64,000 bases of DNA, taken from positions 62,001 to 126,000 of the forward strand of contig PABB01000048.1 of NCBI GenBank assembly GCA_002702655.1, given 5' to 3'. The position numbers and the translations under genes were made by a program. This DNA comes from Planctomycetaceae bacterium. GTDB lineage: Bacteria > Planctomycetota > Planctomycetia > Pirellulales > Lacipirellulaceae. Below the pieces are notes generated by a model. It saw only the letters and a list, made by a program, of their open reading frames with translations, had not been told where the DNA came from and searched no databases. This document shows, piece by piece, positions 25,956 to 34,301 of the stretch (positions within the stretch are counted from its first letter, which is position 1; the number at the start of each line of letters is the position of its first letter).

Positions 25956-26031
25956 AGTCGCGAGTTCTAGGACCGCGGACGATCGGTTGATTGAGTCCGC
26001 ACAAACTCCGACGCCTCCGGCCTCCAGCCTC

Positions 26032-27741
26032 CTAGGGCACAAAGCTGCGAACCGCGGTGGCCTCGCGGACTTGCCGGGCCTCGCGCTCGTAGACGCGCAG
26101 CTTGACCTCGATCCCCCGCAGCGGCACGTCATACGGGGGCGCCGTCTCGCGCTCCGTGGGATCGTCGACGCCGTTGATCATCGTCGTCGGATCCCCCGGC
26201 ACCGTGGGATCGTCAAAGCCGTTGGACCCCTCATCGGCGCCGGTGGCCATGCCTGAGTAGGACCCGTTGGCATGCAGATCATTGTCACGATTATCTTGGT
26301 CGAGGCCGTCAACCTCGTAGTGATACGACCACGTGTCATACGTGGCGGGAAAGGCGTCGTACGTCCAAACACCGGCCTCCCACGCCGAAAACACGCTCTT
26401 CGCAAGCCCGGTGGTTGGCGGCGTATCAAAAGGAACCAGCTTTCTTGAATCGTAAAAAAGCGGGAACGGACGAGCGGCGGGATACGTGTATGAAGCCCCG
26501 TCGTTGAGCGCCTTGATCGCCCATCCTAAGTCGACAAACGCGCCAAACGACGTCGCAGCAGCGCCTGTCTGGGTGGTGGCCACGACCCACCCGGGGTCGC
26601 CGGGCTGAAACACGCCGGTTGCCGTCTGCAACAGCGGCGCGCCCGGGTCATACACCCGCACGTCGAACGCCAGCGCGTCGTTGAGCATCAGATCTTGTCC
26701 CCGCCGCTCGCCACGCAGCGGCGTCGGGGCGACTTCGTATTGTTGTCCCGCCGGCTCTGACGGGTAGGCCAGCACCTGCGTAAACATCGGGAAAGGGAAG
26801 CTGACTGGAAACACTGACCGATAATAGCGGTTCTCGCGCTTCGTCAGATCACCCAGCGTATTGGGGATAAATCGCAGCGAACCGGGATCCCAGCGCACTG
26901 ATATGTCGAAACGCTGGTAGAACTGCGCCACCAAGTACGTGTACTCATCAGCGCTCATATTCGACAGGTCCGCCGGCAATTCCAACGGCGGATTCAGCGC
27001 CGTTGGGTCAATCGGATCCAACCACGGCGCCACAACCAACGCCCGGCGGTAAATGCGACGCATCGCCGGGTCAGTCCCTGGGATCTCTTCGTCGAACTCG
27101 CGGGTGGCGAACCAAATCACCTCGGCGATCTCCGACTCCACGCGGTTGCCGTCGGGGCCGATGCCCGTGTACGGCTCCGTCTCGTTGCGGACCGTCAGAC
27201 ACAGGATGTCGTCGTAGTCGCCCAGTCCCATGCCGTCATCTGGACCAAGTGGAGCAATGCCTAGCGTCACGCCATCGTCAACGCTGAACTGGCTGCTGGG
27301 AACGAGCGTGGCGTCGCCCAACTGCACACCGTTGGCCGAGTTGCCGTCGGCGTCCAAGGCCGAGTCAAGATCAGGGTGAAGCGGCGCCGCATCGCTACGC
27401 ACCCCTTCGATGATTTCGATGTAGCCGTTGTCTTCGCCCGGCTGCTGCCAGGTGAGCGCCGGGCAGGTGGCGTTGGCCAGGTCGCGGGTGAGTTGCTCGC
27501 GGGCCGAGCGGAGCTGGCTGCCCAGCTCCAGCATCGCGCGGCGGTCGCGGACGCTGGCGCTGATGTTGGCAAACAGATTGACCACCGCGGCCATCATCAC
27601 CAGGGTGATCGCCATGGAGATCAGCATTTCCACCAGCGTCAGGCCGCGGCGCACGAGCAACCGGGACAACGCCGGCGGCGCAGCGGACCGCGGCGGCACA
27701 GACCGGCGGCGCAACGGATGGAAGCAGAGAAGCTGAATCAT
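26032..27741 (-). CDS. Prepilin-type N-terminal methylation protein, GspJ/PulJ-like
   Basis: This 569-residue protein starts MIQLLCFHPLRRRS. The type IV prepilin signal is at about 33-60: RRGLTLVEMLISMAITLVMM, with Gly before cleavage and Glu at +5, followed by a hydrophobic helix. The long C-terminal part is rich in Asp/Tyr/Pro with many beta-strand-like phrases and no recognised domain. It is about three times longer than usual minor pseudopilins, as is typical of planctomycete examples. No other secretion or pilus gene is near, so the machinery is encoded elsewhere. A good promoter (TTGACT-N17-TGCAAT) lies upstream. Confidence 0.8.
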   Translation of the reverse strand: MIQLLCFHPLRRRSVPPRSAAPPALSRLLVRRGLTLVEMLISMAITLVMMAAVVNLFANISASVRDRRAMLELGSQLRSAREQLTRDLANATCPALTWQQPGEDNGYIEIIEGVRSDAAPLHPDLDSALDADGNSANGVQLGDATLVPSSQFSVDDGVTLGIAPLGPDDGMGLGDYDDILCLTVRNETEPYTGIGPDGNRVESEIAEVIWFATREFDEEIPGTDPAMRRIYRRALVVAPWLDPIDPTALNPPLELPADLSNMSADEYTYLVAQFYQRFDISVRWDPGSLRFIPNTLGDLTKRENRYYRSVFPVSFPFPMFTQVLAYPSEPAGQQYEVAPTPLRGERRGQDLMLNDALAFDVRVYDPGAPLLQTATGVFQPGDPGWVVATTQTGAAATSFGAFVDLGWAIKALNDGASYTYPAARPFPLFYDSRKLVPFDTPPTTGLAKSVFSAWEAGVWTYDAFPATYDTWSYHYEVDGLDQDNRDNDLHANGSYSGMATGADEGSNGFDDPTVPGDPTTMINGVDDPTERETAPPYDVPLRGIEVKLRVYEREARQVREATAVRSFVP

Positions 27742-27814
27742 GAACCGACTACGATTTTCTACGGCGGGCAGGCCGTCCCCCTGATGTGCGGCCTGCGCCC
27801 TCGGCAAGTATTCT

Positions 27815-27843
27815 ATTGCACAGCGCCACGCGCGGTAAGTCAA
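27815..27843 (-). promoter_or_regulatory. Promoter of the pseudopilin-like gene
   Basis: On the minus strand TTGACT (27843-27838), a 17-bp spacer and TGCAAT (27820-27815) form a sigma70-type promoter. The start codon (27741) lies about 67 nt after the expected start of transcription. Confidence 0.55.
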
Positions 27844-27890
27844 GCAATACGGGCCACTTGCGCCGCGTGCAACGGCTCTGTGATCCGCGT

Positions 27891-27963
27891 GTCACTGCTG
27901 GCTTGTCCAGCAGTGGGCGCCGTGGACCCGCTTCGCACTGCTGGGCGAGCCAGCAGTGGCACA
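27891..27963. repeat. Repeat family B, full paired-hairpin element
   Basis: Hairpin CACTGCTGG...CCAGCAGTG is followed by a GCCGTGGACCCGCTTCG spacer and a second hairpin CACTGCTGG...CCAGCAGTGG. A second copy, with a nearly identical spacer, lies at 31032-31105. The rest of the 565-bp gap (27742-28306) shows a family-A-like fragment and no gene. Confidence 0.85.
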
Positions 27964-28306
27964 AGCTCTTTCCTGCAATTCTCCGGCCGCGTGCGCCCGC
28001 TCTGTGAGCCGGGTGCGACCGCGCGGGTGACTGCGAACCCCCCGAGATGCGCCCTGGGGAATCCCGCTTTGAGATTCCCTCCTCGGGGGCCCCAGCCGCG
28101 CGTGGCCGCAAACCCCGGCCCACAGAGCCCGAGCACGCGTCTCCCTGGTCAGCCGCAACCCCGAACTACCGGGTGTCGACTGCTGCGCTGGTGCGATACA
28201 TTTGTTTGATTCCGGGGCGCCAAATCAGGCGGCGACGCCCTGTTTCGGACAAGTACGCACGTTGCGTGCCGTTTTCCTCATCCCCCAATCACGCGACACT
28301 TTGCCG

Positions 28307-28915
28307 ATGGCCGCCAAGGAAGTTTGGGTTCGCTCGAATCGCCGCGTGCTGGCGCTGGCCATGGTCGCTCCCGCGGCGTTGGCAGCGGTGGGCGTCGGCA
28401 TCACGGCCGCCGCCGACGCCAGCCTGACCCGCGGACTGGGGATCGCCATGATCGCGGCCGGCTCGCTGCTGGTGCTGCTGGTGGTCAGCCAAATGCTGCG
28501 CCCCCGCGTGGCCTACCGCGACGGTCACGTGCTGTTTTACATGCGACCCGGCGCGCCGATCGCCGTACCGGTGGCGGCCGTCGAAGCGTTCTTCCTGGGC
28601 CAAGGGCCGGCGCGCCTGCCGGGCGAAGGCGAGCAGCCCCTGAAAGCCACCAACCTGGTCGCGCGGATTTCGCAGAAGCATCCCGAGTGGGAGCACGTGG
28701 CCGTCAAGCCGGCGCTGGGCCGGTGGTGCGAAAGCTACGTGACGATGAACGGCCCCTGGTGCGAACCGCTCAACGGCGACGTGATCCGCAAACTCAACCA
28801 TCGGCTGCGCGAGCTGCATGCCGCCATCGGCGTGCAAACCGCCGCACCGGCCGATCCCCCCGGGTGCGACGGCGGCCAGGGTTGCGACGATGCGCCCGCT
28901 CCGCCAACGGAGTGA
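28307..28915 (+). CDS. Two-TM protein of unknown function, conserved planctomycete type
   Basis: This 202-residue protein has two N-terminal membrane helices (about 14-35 and 45-65: LALAMVAPAALAAVGVGITA and IAMIAAGSLLVLLVVSQML). A soluble domain follows with strands such as AYRDGHVLFYMRPGAPIAVP and ends in a Cys-containing, Pro-rich tail. It resembles small membrane-anchored proteins with a PH-like or SHOCT-like soluble domain, but I cannot name it. The downstream MfnB-like gene starts 10 bp after the stop, so they may be co-transcribed. Confidence 0.7.
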   Translation: MAAKEVWVRSNRRVLALAMVAPAALAAVGVGITAAADASLTRGLGIAMIAAGSLLVLLVVSQMLRPRVAYRDGHVLFYMRPGAPIAVPVAAVEAFFLGQGPARLPGEGEQPLKATNLVARISQKHPEWEHVAVKPALGRWCESYVTMNGPWCEPLNGDVIRKLNHRLRELHAAIGVQTAAPADPPGCDGGQGCDDAPAPPTE

Positions 28916-28925
28916 CCGCGCCGCC

Positions 28926-29732
28926 GTGGACATCCCCGCCGCACCGCCGCAACTGTTGGTCAGCGTCGCCTGCGCCTCCGAAGCCCGCGCGGCCTTGGCC
29001 GGCGGCGCCGATTGGATCGATTTGAAGGAGCCCGCCCGCGGCGCCCTGGGGTCCGTCGATGTCGACACAGCGCAGGCTGTCGCAACACTGTTGCCGGCGC
29101 AGGAAAGACTCTCTGCCGCGGCGGGCGAGTTGGCCGAGTGGCCCACTGGCCGCGGCCGCGAGTCGCTGCGCGTGCCGCGCATTGAACTGGTGAAGCTGGG
29201 GCTCGCCGGGTTCGCCGCGGCCAGCCACGACAAGGCAGCACGGACGGAGCTGGCCGAGCGTGCGGCAGCCGCGGTCGCCGCAGCGCGTGCCGCCGGCAAG
29301 CAAGTGGTCCTCGCCGGATACGCCGACGCGGCCCGCGCCGATGCTCCCGCGCCGGAGGTGGTGCGCGATCTCTGCTGCCAACTCCGCCTGCCGTGGCTGC
29401 TGATCGACACCTTCGACAAACGCGGCGGGGGGCTGCTCGATTGGCTGCCGCCGCGGGCACTCGCTCGATTGCTTGCCAGCTGCCGCCGTGCGGGACTGCA
29501 TACGGCGGTGGCGGGGCGATTGCGCTGCGCCGACTTCGCCGCTTTGCCCGCGGGCCTGGTCGACGTCGTCGGGGTCCGCAGCGCGGCCTGCGGCGGCGAT
29601 CGCACCGGCGCCGTCAGCGAGACCGCCGTGCGCAATCTCAAGGAAACGCTGCACGCGGCCGCGGCGGCGGCAAATTGCCCCGAAGTTGCCCGCCAACAGG
29701 TTGACGCGACGCGCGCACCGGCGTCATCCTGA
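28926..29732 (+). CDS. mfnB: (5-formylfuran-3-yl)methyl phosphate synthase-like protein (MfnB family)
   Basis: This 268-residue TIM-barrel-like protein matches MfnB (DUF556), which makes a furan precursor of methanofuran-type C1 carriers from two glyceraldehyde 3-phosphates. Diagnostic phrases are LLVSVACASEARAALAGGAD at the start, DLKEPARGALG with catalytic-type Lys34, VKLGLAGF with Lys90, and LLIDTFDKRGGGLLDWL. Methanofuran-type C1 transfer genes are known in planctomycetes. No other C1-pathway gene lies in this window. GTG 28926 was chosen because the family fold begins within 10 residues; an in-frame ATG at 28890 overlaps the previous gene. The C-terminus is about 30 residues longer than the archaeal enzyme. 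Confidence 0.8.
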   Translation: MDIPAAPPQLLVSVACASEARAALAGGADWIDLKEPARGALGSVDVDTAQAVATLLPAQERLSAAAGELAEWPTGRGRESLRVPRIELVKLGLAGFAAASHDKAARTELAERAAAAVAAARAAGKQVVLAGYADAARADAPAPEVVRDLCCQLRLPWLLIDTFDKRGGGLLDWLPPRALARLLASCRRAGLHTAVAGRLRCADFAALPAGLVDVVGVRSAACGGDRTGAVSETAVRNLKETLHAAAAAANCPEVARQQVDATRAPASS

Positions 29733-29762
29733 ACCGACGTTCCGCCGCCGCCCCACCAATGC

Positions 29763-29801
29763 GGGCGCCATGCCCACGGAGGTCCGCCGACGTGGGCATG
29801 G
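29763..29801. repeat. Half copy of repeat family C
   Basis: GGGCGCCATGCCCACGGAGG is followed by CCGACGTGGGCATGGG, a single hairpin that matches one arm of the full copies at 31458 and 43770. Confidence 0.55.
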
Positions 29802-29865
29802 GCTGCTAGCTGCCCGACGGCCGGCGTCCTTCCGGAATCTCCGCACTTCCGACCGTGCCGCTCTC

Positions 29866-30234
29866 ATGCCCAGTCCCAAAAACGTTCTCGGCGAACCGCT
29901 GCAAACGTGTTCGACCGATCCGCTCACCGGGTTCTACCGCGACGGCTGTTGCCGCACCGGCCAGTCCGACGCCGGCGTGCATGTGGTCTGCACGCAGGTG
30001 ACCGACGAGTTTCTGCTGTTCTCGCAGGCCCGCGGCAACGACTTGTCCACGCCCAACCCCATGTACCAGTTCCCGGGACTGGTGGCGGGCGACCGCTGGT
30101 GTCTGTGCGCGCAGCGGTGGCAAGAGGCGTTGCTGGCGGGGGTCGCGCCGCCGGTCGTGCTGGCGGCCACGCACATTTCAGCACTTGAGTTCATCGACTT
30201 AGAGGATCTGCAGGCCCATGCGATTGATGCGTAA
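29866..30234 (+). CDS. DUF2237 family protein
   Basis: This 122-residue protein matches DUF2237 across its whole length: NVLGEPLQTCSTDPLTGFYR, DGCCRTGQSDAGVHVVC, VTDEFLLFSQARGNDLSTP, GDRWCLCAQRWQEAL, APPVVLAATH and ending LQAHAIDA. The conserved Cys and His residues suggest a metal- or redox-linked role, but no function is established. The ATG at 29866 is preceded by a poor ribosome-binding site. Its last 17 nt overlap the start of the M14 peptidase gene, so the two are probably translated together. Confidence 0.85.
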   Translation: MPSPKNVLGEPLQTCSTDPLTGFYRDGCCRTGQSDAGVHVVCTQVTDEFLLFSQARGNDLSTPNPMYQFPGLVAGDRWCLCAQRWQEALLAGVAPPVVLAATHISALEFIDLEDLQAHAIDA

Positions 30235-31000
30235 CCCACTGCGCTGCGTTGTCCTCTGCGGGCTGGCGCTGAGCGTGGCCACTCCCGCCGCCTTAACGCA
30301 CGCCGCCGAGCCAAAGCGCGAGGTCATCGGCCGTTCGCTCTCCGGCAAGCCGATTCATTGCGAGGTGTTCGGCGACGGCAGCGACGTACTGCTGATCCTG
30401 GCCACGATCCACGGCAACGAAGCGGCCGGCACGCCGCTGGTCGCCGAGTTCAGCAAGTGGCTTGCGGCGCATCCGGAAGAGTTGGAAGGCCGCCGCGTGG
30501 CGATCATCCCCGTGGCCAACCCCGACGGCATGGCCAAGAACCAGCGATTCAACGACAACGAGGTCGACCTGAACCGCAACTTCCCCGCGGGCAACTTCGG
30601 CGACGCCGACGTCAAACCGCACGGCGACACGCCGCTGTCGGAGCCGGAGTCGCGGGCGATCATGCGGGCCCTGTGCCAATACTTTCCCAACCGCGTGGTC
30701 AGCATCCACCAGCCGCTGGACTGCGTCGACTACGACGGCCCGGCCGAGGGGCTCGCCACGGCCATGGCCGACGCCTGCCCGTTGAAGGTCAAGAAACTGG
30801 GCGGCCTGCCGGGTTCGCTCGGTTCGTTCGTCGGCATGACGCTCAAGCGGCCGATCATCACGCTGGAACTGCCGAAGGACGCCCCGCACGACGGCCCCGC
30901 AGTGTGGCAGCAATATGGCCCGGCGCTGATTGCGGCGCTGCGGTACGACGGCGGCGCGGAGACGCCAAGCCGCGATGGGGTAGAAAGTTCAAAGCAGTAA
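30218..31000 (+). CDS. Secreted M14-family zinc carboxypeptidase (MpaA-like)
   Basis: This 260-residue protein has a signal peptide (LRCVVLCGLALSVATPAALTHA). Zinc-ligand motifs follow in M14 order: HGNE (His65, Glu68) and His164 in VVSIHQPLD. The likely catalytic Glu217 is in IITLELP. NPDGMAKNQRFNDNEVDLNR is the typical substrate-binding segment. Family members such as MpaA cleave gamma-D-Glu-diaminopimelate bonds in muropeptides; a peptidoglycan-turnover role is the best guess, but the enzyme could trim other peptides. It overlaps the upstream DUF2237 gene by 17 nt. Confidence 0.85.
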   Translation: MRLMRNPLRCVVLCGLALSVATPAALTHAAEPKREVIGRSLSGKPIHCEVFGDGSDVLLILATIHGNEAAGTPLVAEFSKWLAAHPEELEGRRVAIIPVANPDGMAKNQRFNDNEVDLNRNFPAGNFGDADVKPHGDTPLSEPESRAIMRALCQYFPNRVVSIHQPLDCVDYDGPAEGLATAMADACPLKVKKLGGLPGSLGSFVGMTLKRPIITLELPKDAPHDGPAVWQQYGPALIAALRYDGGAETPSRDGVESSKQ

Positions 31001-31031
31001 GACTCCGGAGAACTGCAGCATGCGGATATTC

Positions 31032-31105
31032 GTGCCACTGCTGGATCGTCCAGCAGTGTGCGCCGTGCACCCGCTTCGCACTGCTGGACAAGCCAGCAGT
31101 GGCAC
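31032..31105. repeat. Repeat family B, second full copy
   Basis: Hairpin CCACTGCTGG...CCAGCAGTG is followed by a GCCGTGCACCCGCTTCG spacer and a second hairpin ending CCAGCAGTGGCACG. Compare 27891-27963. Confidence 0.85.
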
Positions 31106-31163
31106 GCTCTTGCGTCGCAGTTCTCCTGCAGACTTCCGGCAGCCAACCACGGAGATTGATGTG

Positions 31164-31376
31164 ATGCGCATAAGACGCCGCTCCGACTTCATCTGCGGCG
31201 GGCGCGAGTTGGCCGTCCGCGCCAATGCTCCCGAGATTGCCCGGCAGGTCGCCGCGGAGTTTGCCGAGCGTCTGCAAGCGGCGTCGCCGTGGCAGCAGTT
31301 CTGGTTGCGGATTGCGATGCAGCGCGAAATCGCCCGCCGCGTCAAGGCCGTCGCACCGCGACACGCGTTGTATTGA
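31164..31376 (+). CDS. Small basic hypothetical protein, 70 residues
   Basis: This 70-residue protein starts MRIRRRSDFICGGRELAVRA, with GGAG 9 nt upstream of the ATG. The rest is a single Arg/Ala-rich helix-forming stretch (EIARQVAAEFAERL ... RIAMQREIARRVKAV). It has no membrane segment or known domain. Size, basic character and the good ribosome-binding site support a real gene. I recall similar small proteins in related genomes. The function is unknown. Confidence 0.55.
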   Translation: MRIRRRSDFICGGRELAVRANAPEIARQVAAEFAERLQAASPWQQFWLRIAMQREIARRVKAVAPRHALY

Positions 31377-31400
31377 GCCGCAGGGCGTTTCAAGTGCAGC

Positions 31401-31424
31401 GTGCCACGGCTCTGCGAGCCGTGC
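31401..31424. repeat. Half copy of repeat family A
   Basis: A single hairpin, CACGGCTCTGCGAGCCGTG, is preceded by GTGC. Confidence 0.6.
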
Positions 31425-31457
31425 GAAACCGGGACAGGCTCGACTCTCACGGTTCCT

Positions 31458-31552
31458 GGGCGCCATGGCCACGGTGCGACAGCTCCGTGGCCATGCTAAA
31501 TTCGAGGAAACTCACATGCTCACGTCGGCGGACCGATGTGAGCATGGCGCCC
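31458..31552. repeat. Repeat family C, full paired-hairpin element
   Basis: Ends GGGCGCCATGG and CATGGCGCCC are inverted. The first hairpin is CATGGCCACGG...CCGTGGCCATG, and the second is CACATGCTCACG...TGTGAGCATG. The central spacer contains AATTCG. The gap 31377-31604 otherwise shows nothing. Confidence 0.8.
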
Positions 31553-31604
31553 CCGCGCTAGCCCCGATCTCATCCCCCGCCCTTCTCACTCCTGCGGCGT
31601 TTCC

Positions 31605-34157
31605 ATGCTCTCTCGAATGAAACTCGCATGCGGCGCCGTGTGCTCGCTCGTCGCCTGTTCGTCTCTGCTGCATGCCGCGCCGCCGCGGGTGCTTGTCGAC
31701 GGTTGTAAGTTGGAGCAAATGGCCGCCGAGCCGGATATCGTCACGCCGGTCGGCTGCGCGTTTGATCCCGCCGGGCGGCTGCTGGTGGTCGAGTCGCACA
31801 CGCATCAGCGTCCCGACGACTATGCCGGCCCCGCGGGCGATCGCATTCGCTTGCTCAGCGACGCCGACGGCGACGGCACGCTCGACCGCTGGAGCACCTT
31901 TGCCGAGGGCTACCAGCAAGCGATGAACGTGGCGGTCGCCGAGGATGGCGCCGTGTACGTCGTCACCCGCCGCGACGTCCACCTGCTGCGCGACGCGGAC
32001 GACGACGGCGTGGCCGACAGCGACGAGGTGATTATCCGGTTGGAGACGGAGGCCGAGTACCCGCACAACGGGCTGTCGGGGATTTGCCTGGTGCGCGGGG
32101 AAGAGTTTGCATCGCAGGGCATGATCTATACGCAGAGTCAATTGTACCTGGGGCTCGGCGAGAACTTTGGCTTCCCTTACACGTTGATTGGCTCCGATGG
32201 CAAAAAAGTATCAGGAAACGGAGGCGTGGGCAGCATCTTCGGATGTTTCTTCGACGGCAGTGGCGTCGAACGCATCGCCGACGGCTTCTGGAATCCATTT
32301 TCGATTTGCCTCGATTCGGGCAACAGGATGTTTACCGTTGACAATGATCCCGACGCTAGTCCGCCTTGCCGCTTGCTCCACGTGATTTACAGCGGCGACT
32401 ACGGCCACCGCTGGGAGTACGGCCGCGCCGGCGTCCACCCGCTACAAGCCTGGGATGGCGAGCTCCCCGGTTCGCTTCCCATGATCTGCGGAACTGGCGA
32501 GGCGCCGACAGCTGTCGTCATGCACCGCGGCTGGCTGTGGGTCACCAGTTGGGGCGACCACCGTATCGAACGGTACAAGCTAACGTCTCGCGGGGCCAGC
32601 TTTGGCGCCGAGCGGGAGGTGGTCGTGCAAGGCGACGCCGACTTCCGCCCTACAGGAATGGCCGTCGCGCCAGACGGGGCCCTGTGGTTCGCCGACTGGG
32701 TCGACCGCAGTTATCCCGTTCACGGCAATGGGCGGATCTGGCGCCTAACGCTTCCCGACGATGCGTCCGTCCACGAGCCGCCCAAGTCCAGCGCAGAGAC
32801 GTTTACGAGCTGGGAGCACATCTGGTCAGTGCGTTTCACGAGGGATGCCTTTGCATTGACGAATTGGGCCAGCAATTCGCTGGTGTTCATGATCATGGAA
32901 TACGGAGTTGAAGATGGAGTGCGGCGGACATGGGAGAGTGCCACGGAAATTGGCCAGAAAGTCCACCTGGTGAATCTCACTCGTTGGTTCCTTGTCGATG
33001 ACGACGCGAGTTGGTTCGGCAAAGCAAACGCTGAGCCTTTGATTCGAGAAATCCTGACGAGCGCGCTCAAGGATGCGTCTGCCGGCGTGCGTTTGGCCGC
33101 CGTTCGACGCATCGCCGATGCAAAGCTCTTGGAGTTCCGCGACAACGTCGCCGCCCTGCTCGACGGACCGATTCCCGACGAGCGGTACTTCCTCGCCGTG
33201 ATTGGCGCCATCGACTGGCTCGACGGCGACGGCACGCCGCGGCATAGCGGGATTGGCGACGGGCTCTTGGCGCGCGAGCTGCGCAACAAGCGTCGCTCGC
33301 CCGAGCTGCACGCGCTGGCGCTGCGGATGATCTCGCCGGATCATAAGCAGATCACGCTCGACGCGCTGCGGGAGTACCTCGCGTCGCCGTCACTAGAGTT
33401 GCAGCGCGAGGCGGTCAGTGCGCTGGCTCGCAAAACCGATCCGCAACGGTTTGAGCTGCTATCAAAAATCGCCGCTGACGCCAACCGCCCCGCCGAGCTG
33501 CGCGCCATCGCAATCGCCGGCTTAGCGGCTGACGCCAGTCAGCATGAAGACCAATTGACGCAACTCGCAGAAAACGGCAATGGCGCCATCGCCAAAGAGG
33601 CCGCCCGCGTCTTGCGTTTGACGAGCTTGCGCTCGCCGCTAACTGAAGAGAAACCTGCAGCCGATGATCTGCCGGGGTGGAACGAGTTGCTCGCCGCCGG
33701 GGGCGACCCGGCTTCCGGCGAGCGGCTGTTCTTCACCCCCGCGGGCGCCAATTGCGCCGTGTGCCACCAACACCGCGGCCGCGGCGGGCAAGTCGGGCCC
33801 GACCTGACGCGCATCGGCGCCCAGCAATCCCGCGAGCGGATCATCTCGTCGATCCTGCAGCCCAGCCGCGAGATCGCCCCGCGTTACCAGCCGTGGGTGC
33901 TCGCGACCGACGACGGCCTGACGCACCTGGGCCTGCGGCTGCCCCAGGGCGGCGACGACGGCCGCGAGAGCTACGCCGACACGAACGGCAAGACCTTTAC
34001 TCTCAACAGCGAGGAGATCGACGAGCGCCTGCCCAGCGACCAATCGATTATGCCGGCCGGGCTGGAGCAGGTGATGACCATCGCCGACCTGCGCGACATC
34101 GTGGCGTTTCTGTCGGGCGACGACGCTGCGACGACAGAAACAGAAGACGCCCCCTGA
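31605..34157 (+). CDS. PVC-type haem-binding CxxCH beta-propeller protein (membrane-bound dehydrogenase-like)
   Basis: This 850-residue protein starts MLSRMKLACGAVCSLVACS with a signal peptide. A beta-propeller of the sugar-dehydrogenase type follows (about 30-390), with repeats such as VGCAFDPAGRLLVVESHTHQ and TGMAVAPDGALWFADWVDRS. HEAT-like helices come next (about 470-680). The C-terminal cytochrome c domain has NCAVCHQH, with Cys717, Cys720 and His721 binding haem. This layout is a hallmark of PVC bacteria, where such proteins are thought to oxidise sugars or related compounds in the periplasm. The middle of the gene (about 32160-33130) has noticeably lower GC than its ends. An alternative start is the Met four residues on. 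Confidence 0.9.
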   Translation: MLSRMKLACGAVCSLVACSSLLHAAPPRVLVDGCKLEQMAAEPDIVTPVGCAFDPAGRLLVVESHTHQRPDDYAGPAGDRIRLLSDADGDGTLDRWSTFAEGYQQAMNVAVAEDGAVYVVTRRDVHLLRDADDDGVADSDEVIIRLETEAEYPHNGLSGICLVRGEEFASQGMIYTQSQLYLGLGENFGFPYTLIGSDGKKVSGNGGVGSIFGCFFDGSGVERIADGFWNPFSICLDSGNRMFTVDNDPDASPPCRLLHVIYSGDYGHRWEYGRAGVHPLQAWDGELPGSLPMICGTGEAPTAVVMHRGWLWVTSWGDHRIERYKLTSRGASFGAEREVVVQGDADFRPTGMAVAPDGALWFADWVDRSYPVHGNGRIWRLTLPDDASVHEPPKSSAETFTSWEHIWSVRFTRDAFALTNWASNSLVFMIMEYGVEDGVRRTWESATEIGQKVHLVNLTRWFLVDDDASWFGKANAEPLIREILTSALKDASAGVRLAAVRRIADAKLLEFRDNVAALLDGPIPDERYFLAVIGAIDWLDGDGTPRHSGIGDGLLARELRNKRRSPELHALALRMISPDHKQITLDALREYLASPSLELQREAVSALARKTDPQRFELLSKIAADANRPAELRAIAIAGLAADASQHEDQLTQLAENGNGAIAKEAARVLRLTSLRSPLTEEKPAADDLPGWNELLAAGGDPASGERLFFTPAGANCAVCHQHRGRGGQVGPDLTRIGAQQSRERIISSILQPSREIAPRYQPWVLATDDGLTHLGLRLPQGGDDGRESYADTNGKTFTLNSEEIDERLPSDQSIMPAGLEQVMTIADLRDIVAFLSGDDAATTETEDAP

Positions 34158-34182
34158 GATTCGGGGAAACGCCAACAGTCAC

Positions 34183-34258
34183 GCGTGCCACGGCTCTGTG
34201 AGCCGTGTGAACATCGCGCGTGTCCCCGCCGCGCACGGCTCACAGAGCCGTGCCACGC
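34183..34258. repeat. Repeat family A, full paired-hairpin element
   Basis: Two inverted hairpins share the core CACGGCTC-TGT/ACA-GAGCCGTG. The centre is AACATCGCGCGTGTCCCC-like. The ends are GCGTGCC and GCCACGC. Confidence 0.85.
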
Positions 34259-34301
34259 TTCAATCCCAGCGTGCTTCTTCTCCCCACACAGCGGCGATAG
34301 A

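Noticed and set aside
25191-25970. A 259-codon open frame on the plus strand
   Set aside because: It runs through repeats D, I and C and antisense to the jelly-roll-like gene; no ribosome-binding site or known motif.
28818-28925. An extended N-terminus of the MfnB-like protein from 28818
   Set aside because: The extra residues overlap the previous gene in another frame and do not match the family.
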